This document shows positions 34,090 through 41,813 of a stretch of DNA of 64,000 nt, piece by piece. Each line of letters opens with the position of its first letter. The stretch's first letter is position 1. This DNA is from Leptospira ilyithenensis (GTDB taxonomy: Bacteria > Spirochaetota > Leptospiria > Leptospirales > Leptospiraceae): assembly GCF_004771005.1 (NCBI RefSeq), contig NZ_RQHV01000002.1, positions 62,001-126,000 of the forward strand. The letters are read 5' to 3'. Below the pieces are notes generated by a model that worked only from the letters and a program-made list of their open reading frames with translations, ran no database searches and had not been told where the DNA came from. The translations under genes were made by a program, and so were the position numbers.

Positions 34090-34922
34090 TTTCCATTGCT
34101 TATTCCCCTTGTCCGAACGATACATTTCTTTTCTATCATCTGGTCCGTGACAAATCTCAAAACCAGGAAGTGAAAGAGGAGTTATGGGACGTGGAAAATT
34201 TAAACGAGTTCGCAAAACTTGGAAAATACCCTGTTACCAAAATTTCCTTTGCTGCTTATTTTTCTGTAATTGACAAATACATCCTATTGGAAACCGGTTC
34301 GGCACTGGGAAGAGGGTGCGGCCCTTTGGTAGTTAGAAAAAAAGGCAATAAAACAGAATTGAAAGAAGGTTCGTCCATTTTGGTTCCAGGCCAGCTTACA
34401 ACCGCTAATCTTCTACTTTCCCTATATACCAACGGTACTCAAGTTTCCAAACCGCTCCGTTATGACAAAGTCATTCCGAGCCTACTTTCAGGAGAGGCGG
34501 ATCTGGGAGTGATCATTCACGAAGAACGATTTACTTATGAAGCAAGAGGACTAGAAAAAGTGATCGATCTGGGGGAATGGTGGGAAACTTATACAGGATC
34601 TCCCATCCCGCTTGGTGCGATTGCCATTCGCAGGGATATTCCTAAAGAGGATGCATTTCTATTCCAAGATAGATTGCGTGATAGTTTGAAAATGGCTTAT
34701 ACTGAACCGAAAGAAATGTTCGATTATATAAGAGAGAACTCGCAAAACAAAGAAGATGCGGTCATCCGCTCCCATATAGATCTTTATGTAAATGAATACA
34801 CAAAGGCACTTGGGAATGAAGGGCACAAAGCAATCAGCTCTCTATATGAGAGAGCCATTGCCGCCGGTTTTTTACCAAAGGAAAAAAACGGTTATCCTCT
34901 TTTTTTAGGAGAGAGAAATTAA
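34086..34922 (+). CDS. mqnD: 1,4-dihydroxy-6-naphthoate synthase (MqnD)
   Basis: 278 aa. The N-terminal SPCPNDTFLFYHLV is the MqnD signature, followed by GRGCGPLVVRK and TTANLLLSLY; GEADLGVIIHEERFTYEARG is the substrate-binding region. The enzyme converts cyclic dehypoxanthinylfutalosine to 1,4-dihydroxy-6-naphthoate in the futalosine route to menaquinone. The start overlaps the preceding membrane protein stop (ATGA) and the end overlaps the repeat protein gene convergently. Confidence 0.9.
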   Translation: MISIAYSPCPNDTFLFYHLVRDKSQNQEVKEELWDVENLNEFAKLGKYPVTKISFAAYFSVIDKYILLETGSALGRGCGPLVVRKKGNKTELKEGSSILVPGQLTTANLLLSLYTNGTQVSKPLRYDKVIPSLLSGEADLGVIIHEERFTYEARGLEKVIDLGEWWETYTGSPIPLGAIAIRRDIPKEDAFLFQDRLRDSLKMAYTEPKEMFDYIRENSQNKEDAVIRSHIDLYVNEYTKALGNEGHKAISSLYERAIAAGFLPKEKNGYPLFLGERN

Positions 34923-37415
34923 ACAAAGAATCGATGCTTTTTCTTTTTTACAAGGCTCCAATGCTTTGCCGACCAACATTCCCGGTTTGATTCGATTCGG
35001 ATCTGCCTTGATAGCGTGACCCGAGGCTAGTCCCGATACGAGCAAATCTCCCGGAGAAATAGAACCTTGCGATGCATCCACATGCAGTTTTGCAATTCCT
35101 AAAAAAGCTACCAAAGCATACTCAAGACCTTTACTTTCCTTTCCAAACACAAAACCGGCACTTCCCACACAAATCCCGATTACATTGGTAGAGTAGGGGT
35201 GTTTTGATCGGGCCAGCACCAAAGGCTCGTCGGTTCCCACAAGCAAATCTCCGGGAGTGACAACGTCTTTCTGATCCAGTCTGAAAAAGCGGGCGATACA
35301 TTCTTCTTGTCCGTCTCTTGATACTCTTACATTTCCGTTGAAAAAAGAATCACCTAATGCGTGTATTGCCTTCCCCGAGCCGGCCCATTCTTTTTCCAAA
35401 ACACCGGTACCGTTTGCAAAAACAGCATAGCCCGATTGGGAAATAAATTGTCCGCCGGGAGCGGATCCTCCGATACCGAGTATGCCTGCATTGCCCGAGC
35501 CGTCTTTTCCTTTGGAAAGTCCGATCACCCCGATTTTTTCCGAAAATCCGAATATTCCCTGCCCATTGGAAATTCCAACTACCGCCGATCCTTCGGCATT
35601 ATTTTTTCCGAAGATGATAGCATCGTTTTGCGGAGGAGGAACCAAACCTTTGGAAGGAGAGGAAGTCTCCCCGTTGATTCTAAGAAGCCCCGTATGAGAA
35701 TTAAAATCATGTTCTTTTGCCGCATAATCATGCGTATGTGGTTTTGGATTTCTTGCATCGGATAACCTCGGATCATCAGCCAAGACCACACGCCCGGATA
35801 CATTCTCTCCCAGTTTCGAAAGAGTTACGATTCCGGCTCTCTCAAAGTCAGCAGGTAACAGTCGTTTGTCGTTACCTTGAACAACAGCACCAGATTTGTT
35901 TTCTCCCGAGTGGGCAAGCTGAACAATTCCGTATTCTTCGGTATTTGCACGGCGAAGTCGTTTGTCCGTTGCTTGTACCACAGTGTCCGGTTCTTCTCCT
36001 CCGTTGGAGGATAATCTTACAATTCCTTTTGCGGTAGTGGTCGCATCTTTCAAACGAGGATCGTTTCCGGTCACCACTTTATCATGTGCGACCTCACCCG
36101 ACTCTGCCAATTGTACAAGTCCTGTCGCTTTTTTAGTAGCAACTCTTAGTCTTGAATCATTCCCTTGCACGGCAACTCCCGGTCTTGTTTCCCCATCAAG
36201 GGCCAACTCGACTATCCCTGCATGATCGGTCGATGCTGTTCGCAATCTCTCATCATCCGATTGTACAACAAGCCCGGGTCTGGATTCGCCAGTTCTTGCC
36301 AAACGAACCAGTCCGTGAGTGATCTCCGTTGCGATTTTTAATCGCTTATCATTTCCCTGAACAACAACACCTGCTTTTTCTTCACCGTCTGATGCAAGTT
36401 CTACGATCCCGCGGTATTCCGTTGTTGCATCCCGCAATCTTCTATCATTTGATTGAACAACTACGCCTTCCTTTACTTCTCCATCCACAGCCAATCGAAT
36501 GATCCCGGAACGAAGCACCGAGGCGTAAGGAAGAGGTTCCCTCGCCGGCCCGCCGTAATCTTTTTTGTCAGGGCTTGAATAGAATTCAACTTCGATGACT
36601 TCGGTTACATATTCCTTTTTGGTTTGGACTTTTTCCTGAATGAATATCAATTTCAAAAAACGCAAATTGACGGGAGAAAATCTCCACTTGTACCACATCC
36701 CCGGTTCAGACAAAAAGGAGTTCTCTTCGTGTAACTGATGCCAGGTGAGATCATCTTCACTGTAGTAGGCTATAAATCTTTCCGGAAAATTCGTGATCGG
36801 ATCGTTTTTGGTTAGCATCCGGATCTCTTCCACCCGGTTGACTGTGCCCAGATCAAATACTAAATATTCTTCTTCCGGCTCTTCCTTTTTCTTCGAACAC
36901 CATCCGTAATCAGGTCTTGTATCAATTAGGTTTTCTTTTACCCAAAGCCGATCCAGCTCGGAGCTCGCCTGAATTTTGGCAATACCTGTAATCAGGATTC
37001 TCAAATTTCCAAAACTGATCCTGTTTTTTCCGTTATTGGCTTTTCTGGAAATCTTGGAAACGAATTTCACATAACGGGCGCTAGTTAACGAGAACAGCCA
37101 TTTGGCAGAAGTTTTGAATGATTTTCTGAATGCAGATTCCTGTAAAATCGGCTCCCAATATTTTCCATCATGAGAAAGTTCAAAACGGAAAGAGTCGGGA
37201 AAATAATCCAAACCTTCGCTTCCGGGTAAAAGTTCGATCCCGTTGAAATAAACGGGTTCATTGAATTCGAAGATAATGGATGATAATCCAGCTTGGTCTT
37301 TTTCTTCAAAAAAAGAGAAAAATTCGTCGTTTTTAAGCTCAAAACGACCCGTAGTTTTTACGGATCGGATTGGCAACGAGTAGGGGTGACTGACTCGGAT
37401 AAGGTTGTCTTTCAT
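34905..37415 (-). CDS. Large protein with discoidin-like domains and eight 32-residue repeats
   Basis: About 836 aa from the ATG at 37415 (a TTG at 37439 is possible). Residues ~10-145 and 165-285 look like F5/8 type C (discoidin) domains. Eight consecutive 32-residue repeats follow with the pattern GIVxLAxxGExxxGxVVQxNDxRLxxAT. The last ends DPRLSDARNPKPHTHDYA, a motif typical of phage tail-fibre linkers. The C-terminal third is glycine-rich (GNAGILGIGGSAPGGQFISQ) and ends with TPGDLLVGTDEPLVLARSK, resembling a tail-fibre/hyalin-like head. No signal peptide seen. Probably a surface-displayed or tail-fibre-like ligand-binding protein. Confidence 0.72.
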   Translation of the reverse strand: MKDNLIRVSHPYSLPIRSVKTTGRFELKNDEFFSFFEEKDQAGLSSIIFEFNEPVYFNGIELLPGSEGLDYFPDSFRFELSHDGKYWEPILQESAFRKSFKTSAKWLFSLTSARYVKFVSKISRKANNGKNRISFGNLRILITGIAKIQASSELDRLWVKENLIDTRPDYGWCSKKKEEPEEEYLVFDLGTVNRVEEIRMLTKNDPITNFPERFIAYYSEDDLTWHQLHEENSFLSEPGMWYKWRFSPVNLRFLKLIFIQEKVQTKKEYVTEVIEVEFYSSPDKKDYGGPAREPLPYASVLRSGIIRLAVDGEVKEGVVVQSNDRRLRDATTEYRGIVELASDGEEKAGVVVQGNDKRLKIATEITHGLVRLARTGESRPGLVVQSDDERLRTASTDHAGIVELALDGETRPGVAVQGNDSRLRVATKKATGLVQLAESGEVAHDKVVTGNDPRLKDATTTAKGIVRLSSNGGEEPDTVVQATDKRLRRANTEEYGIVQLAHSGENKSGAVVQGNDKRLLPADFERAGIVTLSKLGENVSGRVVLADDPRLSDARNPKPHTHDYAAKEHDFNSHTGLLRINGETSSPSKGLVPPPQNDAIIFGKNNAEGSAVVGISNGQGIFGFSEKIGVIGLSKGKDGSGNAGILGIGGSAPGGQFISQSGYAVFANGTGVLEKEWAGSGKAIHALGDSFFNGNVRVSRDGQEECIARFFRLDQKDVVTPGDLLVGTDEPLVLARSKHPYSTNVIGICVGSAGFVFGKESKGLEYALVAFLGIAKLHVDASQGSISPGDLLVSGLASGHAIKADPNRIKPGMLVGKALEPCKKEKASILCLISLS
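35739..36506 (-). repeat. Eight tandem 96-bp coding repeats
   Basis: Exactly eight 32-codon units without insertions. Protein-level consensus GIV-LA--GE---G-VVQ-ND-RL--AT; conservation at DNA level is much lower, so the array is old. Confidence 0.85.
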
Positions 37416-37462
37416 GAATGCTAACTTGCTTCCTTCCAAAAATTCCTATTTTTCTACCAGGT

Positions 37463-38377
37463 CTATCGAATTTCGGACAGACGTGATCCTTCTTCTTCGC
37501 TTGAAAATAGCACAAGCAGAGATGGTTTTGATTTTTCTGTGAAGTATTTTTGGATAATCTGTCTGGAAAACCCGGATACTTTCGATTGAACGATTAAAAC
37601 TTTTCCATCAACATTGATTTTTAATTTTTCCAAATCTTGCCAAGTAGATGGGGACAACTGATTGCTTGCCCAATCTAAAAAACCGAGCCAAGACGCCGGA
37701 TGGGGAAGGGAAGGATCCATTCCAACATTTTGCTTAAAATCAAGCACTTCCTTATTTCTTTCTGCAACTATCTTTTTACAAGATCCTTTTAAGTATTCAA
37801 AGTTTCCTTCCATCTGAATTGTCTGTGCATGTGCGTATGCTTGGAAAGCAATCTCTGTTCCGAAAAGTCCAATCAATTGTTCCAAAAATCCGCTGGTTTT
37901 TTCTTCCTTGTTTTTCGGCAGGGCCTCGGGTTTATCCCATTGGTTTGTATTAGATATAGTTATATTAATATGGTTTGGGGGTAAATTTTCACCCCTCCCA
38001 TTGACGGTTTCATTCCCCTCAGAGGCATACGATCCCATCCCGGAGAGAGGGACATTTTGATCCCCCAGAGGGGTAATTTTGGAACCCTCGTAGTTGAACG
38101 AAAAATAGTATTTTGTGGAAGTTCTTCCTTTACCGGGAACTTGAAACAGCAACCCTGCTTGGGTGAGTTCTTTTTTTGCATGCACTATGGATTTTTTGGT
38201 TTTGAAACCAGTAAGGCGCATCAATGTTTCTGTATTTGGCCAAACTGGTTTGAATGTTTTATCGCTGAACTTTAAAAGCACAGGGTATAGGGTCTTAGCA
38301 GCACTGGACAAATCAGCCCAGACGCCAGAGTCTATTATATCCGTCATTAAACGGATATAAGGATGGTATTCGTTCAT
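37463..38377 (-). CDS. Replication initiator-like protein (winged helix)
   Basis: 304 aa. Residues ~20-110 form a winged-helix module (SSAAKTLYPVLLKFSDKTFK; PNTETLMRLTGFKTKKSIVH; ELTQAGLLFQVPGKGRTSTK). A linker of about 60 residues follows, then a C-terminal part (~210-300) with FLDWASNQLSPSTWQDLEKL and DGKVLIVQSKVSGFSRQIIQ that reads like the DnaA domain I fold. The parA2-parB2-rep order and the adjacent palindromes match plasmid-type origins, and Leptospira phage LE1 replicons use a rep with parA and parB. Replication role inferred. Confidence 0.62.
   Translation of the reverse strand: MNEYHPYIRLMTDIIDSGVWADLSSAAKTLYPVLLKFSDKTFKPVWPNTETLMRLTGFKTKKSIVHAKKELTQAGLLFQVPGKGRTSTKYYFSFNYEGSKITPLGDQNVPLSGMGSYASEGNETVNGRGENLPPNHINITISNTNQWDKPEALPKNKEEKTSGFLEQLIGLFGTEIAFQAYAHAQTIQMEGNFEYLKGSCKKIVAERNKEVLDFKQNVGMDPSLPHPASWLGFLDWASNQLSPSTWQDLEKLKINVDGKVLIVQSKVSGFSRQIIQKYFTEKSKPSLLVLFSSEEEGSRLSEIR
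37977..38092. other. GC-rich iterated segment within rep (possible origin)
   Basis: In the rep linker the DNA has several short GC-rich near-repeats and small palindromes (CCCCTCAGAGG, CCCCCAGAGGGG, CCCGGAGAGAGGG). The segment coincides with the by-eye change in strand bias. In RepA_N-type plasmids the origin lies inside the rep linker. Candidate only. Confidence 0.3.
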
Positions 38378-38385
38378 CCTCTTCC

Positions 38386-38442
38386 CCCTTCGAAAGAAAA
38401 ATCTGCAAAAACCGAACTAAATTTAAGCAAAAATTCGAAGGG
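38386..38442. repeat. Inverted CCCTTCGAA pair
   Basis: CCCTTCGAA at 38386-38394 and its inverse TTCGAAGGG at 38434-38442 flank the rep upstream region. Spacing 39 bases. Could bind the rep protein, or may form part of the leader structure. Confidence 0.4.
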
Positions 38443-38456
38443 AGTTGACTTTATTT

Positions 38457-38476
38457 GACATAATGTTAATTATGTC
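38457..38476. promoter_or_regulatory. GACATAAT palindrome upstream of rep
   Basis: Arms GACATAAT (38457-38464) and ATTATGTC (38469-38476) with spacer GTTA. Overlaps the 13-bp motif shared with parA1 (38466-38478). Likely operator or promoter core; the regulator is unknown. Confidence 0.5.
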
Positions 38477-38540
38477 TCATCCAACAACATTCCTTCGGGA
38501 AAGCCCGACCCCCTGGATGACCAGGGGATTTTTTTATTTG
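38475..38540 (+). ncRNA. Putative antisense RNA to the rep leader
   Basis: A Rho-independent terminator on the plus strand (stem 38510-38527) lies between two minus-strand genes and has no plus-strand protein gene upstream. A -35-like TTGACT lies at 38445 and a weak -10 (TAATTA at 38467). This would give a short RNA of about 60 bases complementary to the 5' leader of rep, as in plasmid copy-number control. Start position uncertain. Confidence 0.42.
38510..38535 (+). terminator. Orphan Rho-independent terminator
   Basis: Stem CCCCTGG (38510-38516) / CCAGGGG (38521-38527), loop ATGA, then a seven-T run at 38529-38535. Strong on the plus strand only. No plus-strand coding gene precedes it. Confidence 0.75.
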
Positions 38541-38694
38541 GTCGGATACAATTCCACCTAAGTCCTCACTCTATTTTTTAGAGAACCTAGTACTTAAAGT
38601 TCGTTTACTATATTATGTCACATTGTCAGCACTTCTGATCCAATGTCAAGTTTGTACCCAAACTTTCCCAGAATTCCTGAAATTTTTTTCCTCA

Positions 38695-38713
38695 GTACTT
38701 GACAAGCAAGTAC
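38695..38713. repeat. GTACTTG/CAAGTAC inverted repeat after parB2
   Basis: Arms GTACTTG and CAAGTAC with spacer ACAAG, four bases downstream of the parB2 stop. GTACTTGACAA also occurs at 40465-40475, beyond parA2. Confidence 0.35.
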
Positions 38714-38717
38714 ATGT

Positions 38718-39542
38718 TTAGGTGATGGCGGAGTCGCCGAATTTTTTTGAGATTTCTTTTCGAATGAATTTTAAGATTTCGCCTAAAAGAATTTCGTCTT
38801 CGGATTGGATGATGATGGAATTTCCGGATCGTTTCAATTTATAATGAGAGGGGAGTTTTCTTTGGGATTCAATCGGTTTTTCAGTAGATTGTTTATTGAA
38901 GTCTTTGGCATCCCGGACTGTTTTCAATTGCCCTTTGCTGTACAAATCCAAGAAATCGGAAAGAGCTCCTTTTTTAGAAGCTTGGGCGGCTTGGACCAAT
39001 AGGTTTTTGTTTTGGATATCAAGAGAACGGCAACGATCCAGGTCTTTTTTTTCCATGCCTGCGATGGACAGAACTTCGGACATATAACTTCTGCTTTTTC
39101 CGAACATATCTCCCAGGTCTGCATCCGTATAATTGTGGGCAGATTTCAAAAAGACCAATGCCTCTACTTCTTCATAGGGAGATAGATTTTCTCTTTGCAG
39201 GTTTTCAATAATTGCTAATTTATAAATTTCATTCTGAGGACGATCCAGAATTTTACATTCTATTTCCAGCCATCCTAAGGATTTTGCCGCATGAAATCTT
39301 CTTTCACCCGCGATGATTTTGTAATTACCATCGCCTCTTCCTTTGGAGACAACGATCGGTTGCAATAGTCCGTCTGCTTTTAAGGAGGCGGCAAGCTCAT
39401 CGATTCCTTTTTTTCTTTCTTGTCTGGGCTGATGCTCGGAAGGTTCGATTCTATCTAATTTGATTGTTCGAATGGTGCCGTCTAAATTTTCCGATTGATA
39501 GATATCGGCAAGTGTCCCAAGTCTTTTACTTTTTAAGCTCAC
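38718..39542 (-). CDS. parB: ParB/Noc-family partition protein (system 2)
   Basis: 274 aa. N-terminal ParB domain: IEPSEHQPRQERKKGIDELA, GLLQPIVVSKGRGDGNYKII and the arginine motif GERRFHAAKSLGW (CTP-binding type). A HTH segment follows (DADLGDMFGKSRSYMSEVLS) and the C-terminal dimerisation part has RKEISKKFG. The start overlaps parA2 by 17 bases, the same overlap as in the first pair. It probably binds the palindromes at 40385-40451, which differ in sequence from the sites near system 1, so the two systems should be orthogonal. Confidence 0.92.
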   Translation of the reverse strand: MSLKSKRLGTLADIYQSENLDGTIRTIKLDRIEPSEHQPRQERKKGIDELAASLKADGLLQPIVVSKGRGDGNYKIIAGERRFHAAKSLGWLEIECKILDRPQNEIYKLAIIENLQRENLSPYEEVEALVFLKSAHNYTDADLGDMFGKSRSYMSEVLSIAGMEKKDLDRCRSLDIQNKNLLVQAAQASKKGALSDFLDLYSKGQLKTVRDAKDFNKQSTEKPIESQRKLPSHYKLKRSGNSIIIQSEDEILLGEILKFIRKEISKKFGDSAIT

Positions 39543-40278
39543 GTAATACCTCCTCTAAAAATCCTTCATACTCTTGCGATTGGCGGGAAGATTTATTATA
39601 ATCGTAAACTGATTTTTTTGCCAAATGACTTTCTCCGATAGCTACTCCGTCGGAAATCGTATGGTCAAAAATTCGAAAGTATTTTCCAAGGACGGGTAAA
39701 ATCGTTTTGGTAAGCAGGGTTTGCGGTTTCAGTTGGGTGATAAGTGCCCCAAGAATTTCCAGATCAGGATTAATTCTTTTTTTAATGGAGGAGATTGTTT
39801 GTTGAAGTCCCATAATTCCATCCATGGAAAATTTTTCCGCCTGAAGTGGAATGAGTACAAAGTTGGAAGCGACCAGGCTATTCACCGTGAAAATGGAAAG
39901 GGAAGGAGGGCAGTCAATGATGATAAAATCAAATTCGCCTAACCCTTGCATGGCGTCCCTTAGAATATAGGGCGCCTCCACTGAATTTACGGAAACTGTT
40001 TCCATCTCCGCCAAGCGAAGGCTAGACGGAGCAATCCACATATATTCGTTATATGCAGGTAAAATAATATCTTTCAGTTTTACGGAATTTTGAAATAAAT
40101 GCGCAAGATCTTTGTCTACGGATTCCGGATTCACAAAAATTCCTGTAGAATTTGCCTGTGGATCCATATCGACTAGAAGGGTTTTGAAATTTCTTCGCGC
40201 AAGACCCATTGCGAGATTCAAGGATGTGGTCGTTTTTCCTTCTCCTCCCTTTTGGTTTGCCACTGCAATCGTTATCAT
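39526..40278 (-). CDS. parA: ParA-family partition ATPase (system 2)
   Basis: 250 aa, compact type without N-terminal HTH. Deviant Walker A VANQKGGEGKTTTSLNLAMG, then TLLVDMDPQANSTGIFVNPE and Walker B IIIDCPPSLS. Matches chromosomal/Soj-type ParA. Starts 107 bases right of the first palindrome and is transcribed towards rep. Cytoplasmic nucleoid-bound ATPase that drives ParB-parS segregation. Confidence 0.93.
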   Translation of the reverse strand: MITIAVANQKGGEGKTTTSLNLAMGLARRNFKTLLVDMDPQANSTGIFVNPESVDKDLAHLFQNSVKLKDIILPAYNEYMWIAPSSLRLAEMETVSVNSVEAPYILRDAMQGLGEFDFIIIDCPPSLSIFTVNSLVASNFVLIPLQAEKFSMDGIMGLQQTISSIKKRINPDLEILGALITQLKPQTLLTKTILPVLGKYFRIFDHTISDGVAIGESHLAKKSVYDYNKSSRQSQEYEGFLEEVLRELKK

Positions 40279-40384
40279 TTTACTAAAATTTCCTTCCGTT
40301 TTGGTATCGTTTCTTGAGAAAAATAAGCTAGCAATTGAATTTTAAAATTTATCTAAAAAAATAAAAATCACTACTCACTTGCAT

Positions 40385-40400
40385 TGTCGGACATCCGACA
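40385..40400. promoter_or_regulatory. Candidate parS2 site 1
   Basis: TGTCGGACATCCGACA: arms TGTCGGA/TCCGACA around CA. Same architecture as the classic 16-bp parS but with a different half-site. About 110 bases upstream of parA2. Confidence 0.65.
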
Positions 40401-40435
40401 TACCAAAAATTAGTAAAAACTATCTCGTGGATTCT

Positions 40436-40451
40436 TGTCGGACGTCCGACA
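40436..40451. promoter_or_regulatory. Candidate parS2 site 2
   Basis: TGTCGGACGTCCGACA, a perfect 16-bp palindrome, 51 bases centre-to-centre from the first (about five helical turns). Overlaps the earliest possible start of the AAA+/Fis gene. Confidence 0.68.
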
Positions 40452-40503
40452 TTCAAAGCGGTACGTACTTGACAAAGTGATTAAATTTAAACAGTTTCAT
40501 AAA

Positions 40504-41811
40504 ATGTCCCCAGGGATTCAGGCAATATTATTCTCAAAAATAGAAGGTAGAAAATGGATAGAAACTATCCTTCCTTTTGCATGGGGAGAGCTTTGCCAAG
40601 TCTTGGAAGCAAGGGCAGGGATTGTAGTTTTAAAATCTCCCGAAGAAGATTCTTATTATGAAAGTGCGTCATTTGGTTACGGAGAAGACGGGTTCTTTTA
40701 TTCCTTTCTGACCAGGGAAGGAAAACATTGGGATGAGGTAATGAGCTCTGATTTGCCTTGTCATTTTCCAGGAAAAGAATTCGAACTTTTTGGAAAAAGC
40801 GGAGATGCAAAAGTATTTAGGATTCAGTCCTCCGGCAAATCGGTCGGATTCCTTCTCATGGAATGGGAAGAAGAAAAGGGCGAAATCATAGACACTTTCT
40901 TTTATTTGTTTGCTGAAAAAATAGGAAAGGAGTGGGGTAATTTTCCCTCCCGTTCTGCCGAGCCGGTCCAGGTTCAAATTTCATCTCAACCGGCTGTTTT
41001 AAAATTAATTCCTAATTGGGAAGAACGGATTCTTTCCCTAGGATCTAAAAAAATTATCACAATCTTGGGGCCAAGCGGGAGTGGAAAAAAAACACTTTCT
41101 AAATGGATTCATTCCAGACTCCAACCCGGGTCTCCGTTTTTGGTTTTAGGTTCTTTGCCGGAAAATTTAGGTAAACTGGAAAAAGCGTTATCTGATTGGG
41201 GGAAGGAAGCAAGCCGGGGAAGTCTGGTATTTTTATCACCAAAATCCTGGAGTCTCGGGCAGCAGAAAATTGTTTTGGATTGGTTGGATTCCGGTGGATT
41301 CAATGGATTGGTTTTCTTTATCGATAGAAATGACGCAAAGGAAGAAATGCTTCCCGCTTTCGAGAGAATGATTTTGAAAGATAAAATACTTCTTTCCGGA
41401 TTTGATTTTTTGCCAAAAGAAATTCTTTTGGAAATTGCAAACTTACTCTTTCAGGAATTGGCAATTAGCCAAAACCGAAATGGAATTTTACTCAGTTCGG
41501 AAGCGCTTTCATCAATAAAGTTGCGTGATTTTCCGTCTAATTTTTCTGACTTAAAAAACTTGTTTTTATCTTCAATTTTAAGATCGAAAACCAGGGAAAT
41601 CAGCCTCACTGATTTGGGTGAGGAGAACGTGGATGTGCGGATTTTGGACAATGAAGATTTAGACTTGCGGAGGGGAATCCAAGCCTTAGAAAGGCAGAAG
41701 ATACTACTCGCAACCAGAATATTTTCCGGAAACCAGATTCGAATGGCAAAAGCACTCGGGATTTCTAGAGGGTCGTTGCAATACAAAATGAAACAACTTG
41801 GTCTTTTATAA
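40504..41811 (+). CDS. Degenerate AAA+ regulator with Fis-type HTH
   Basis: About 435 aa from ATG 40504; a TTG at 40435 would start inside the palindrome. A P-loop IITILGPSGSGKKTLSKWIH lies near residue 185 counted from 40504, followed by a Walker-B-like segment, but no GAFTGA motif is visible, so sigma54 activation is unlikely. The C-terminal ILLATRIFSGNQIRMAKALG-type HTH is of the Fis/NtrC kind. The N-terminal ~150 residues may be a GAF-like sensor. It starts immediately beside the partition site and may regulate origin-proximal genes. Confidence 0.72.
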   Translation: MSPGIQAILFSKIEGRKWIETILPFAWGELCQVLEARAGIVVLKSPEEDSYYESASFGYGEDGFFYSFLTREGKHWDEVMSSDLPCHFPGKEFELFGKSGDAKVFRIQSSGKSVGFLLMEWEEEKGEIIDTFFYLFAEKIGKEWGNFPSRSAEPVQVQISSQPAVLKLIPNWEERILSLGSKKIITILGPSGSGKKTLSKWIHSRLQPGSPFLVLGSLPENLGKLEKALSDWGKEASRGSLVFLSPKSWSLGQQKIVLDWLDSGGFNGLVFFIDRNDAKEEMLPAFERMILKDKILLSGFDFLPKEILLEIANLLFQELAISQNRNGILLSSEALSSIKLRDFPSNFSDLKNLFLSSILRSKTREISLTDLGEENVDVRILDNEDLDLRRGIQALERQKILLATRIFSGNQIRMAKALGISRGSLQYKMKQLGLL

Positions 41812-41813
41812 AT

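Larger units (their letters stand above)
38378..38717. other. Intergenic region with rep leader, palindromes and orphan terminator
   Basis: 340 bases without a protein gene between rep and parB2. It contains paired CCCTTCGAA elements, the GACATAAT palindrome, the plus-strand terminator, a third GACATAAT copy on the minus strand (38612-38619), and the GTACTTG/CAAGTAC inverted repeat at 38695-38713. No ORF of coding quality is seen. Confidence 0.6.

Noticed and set aside
34905..37415. A prophage around the tail-fibre-like protein
   Set aside because: No capsid, terminase, integrase or other tail genes are present on either side; only a fibre-like repeat protein is seen.
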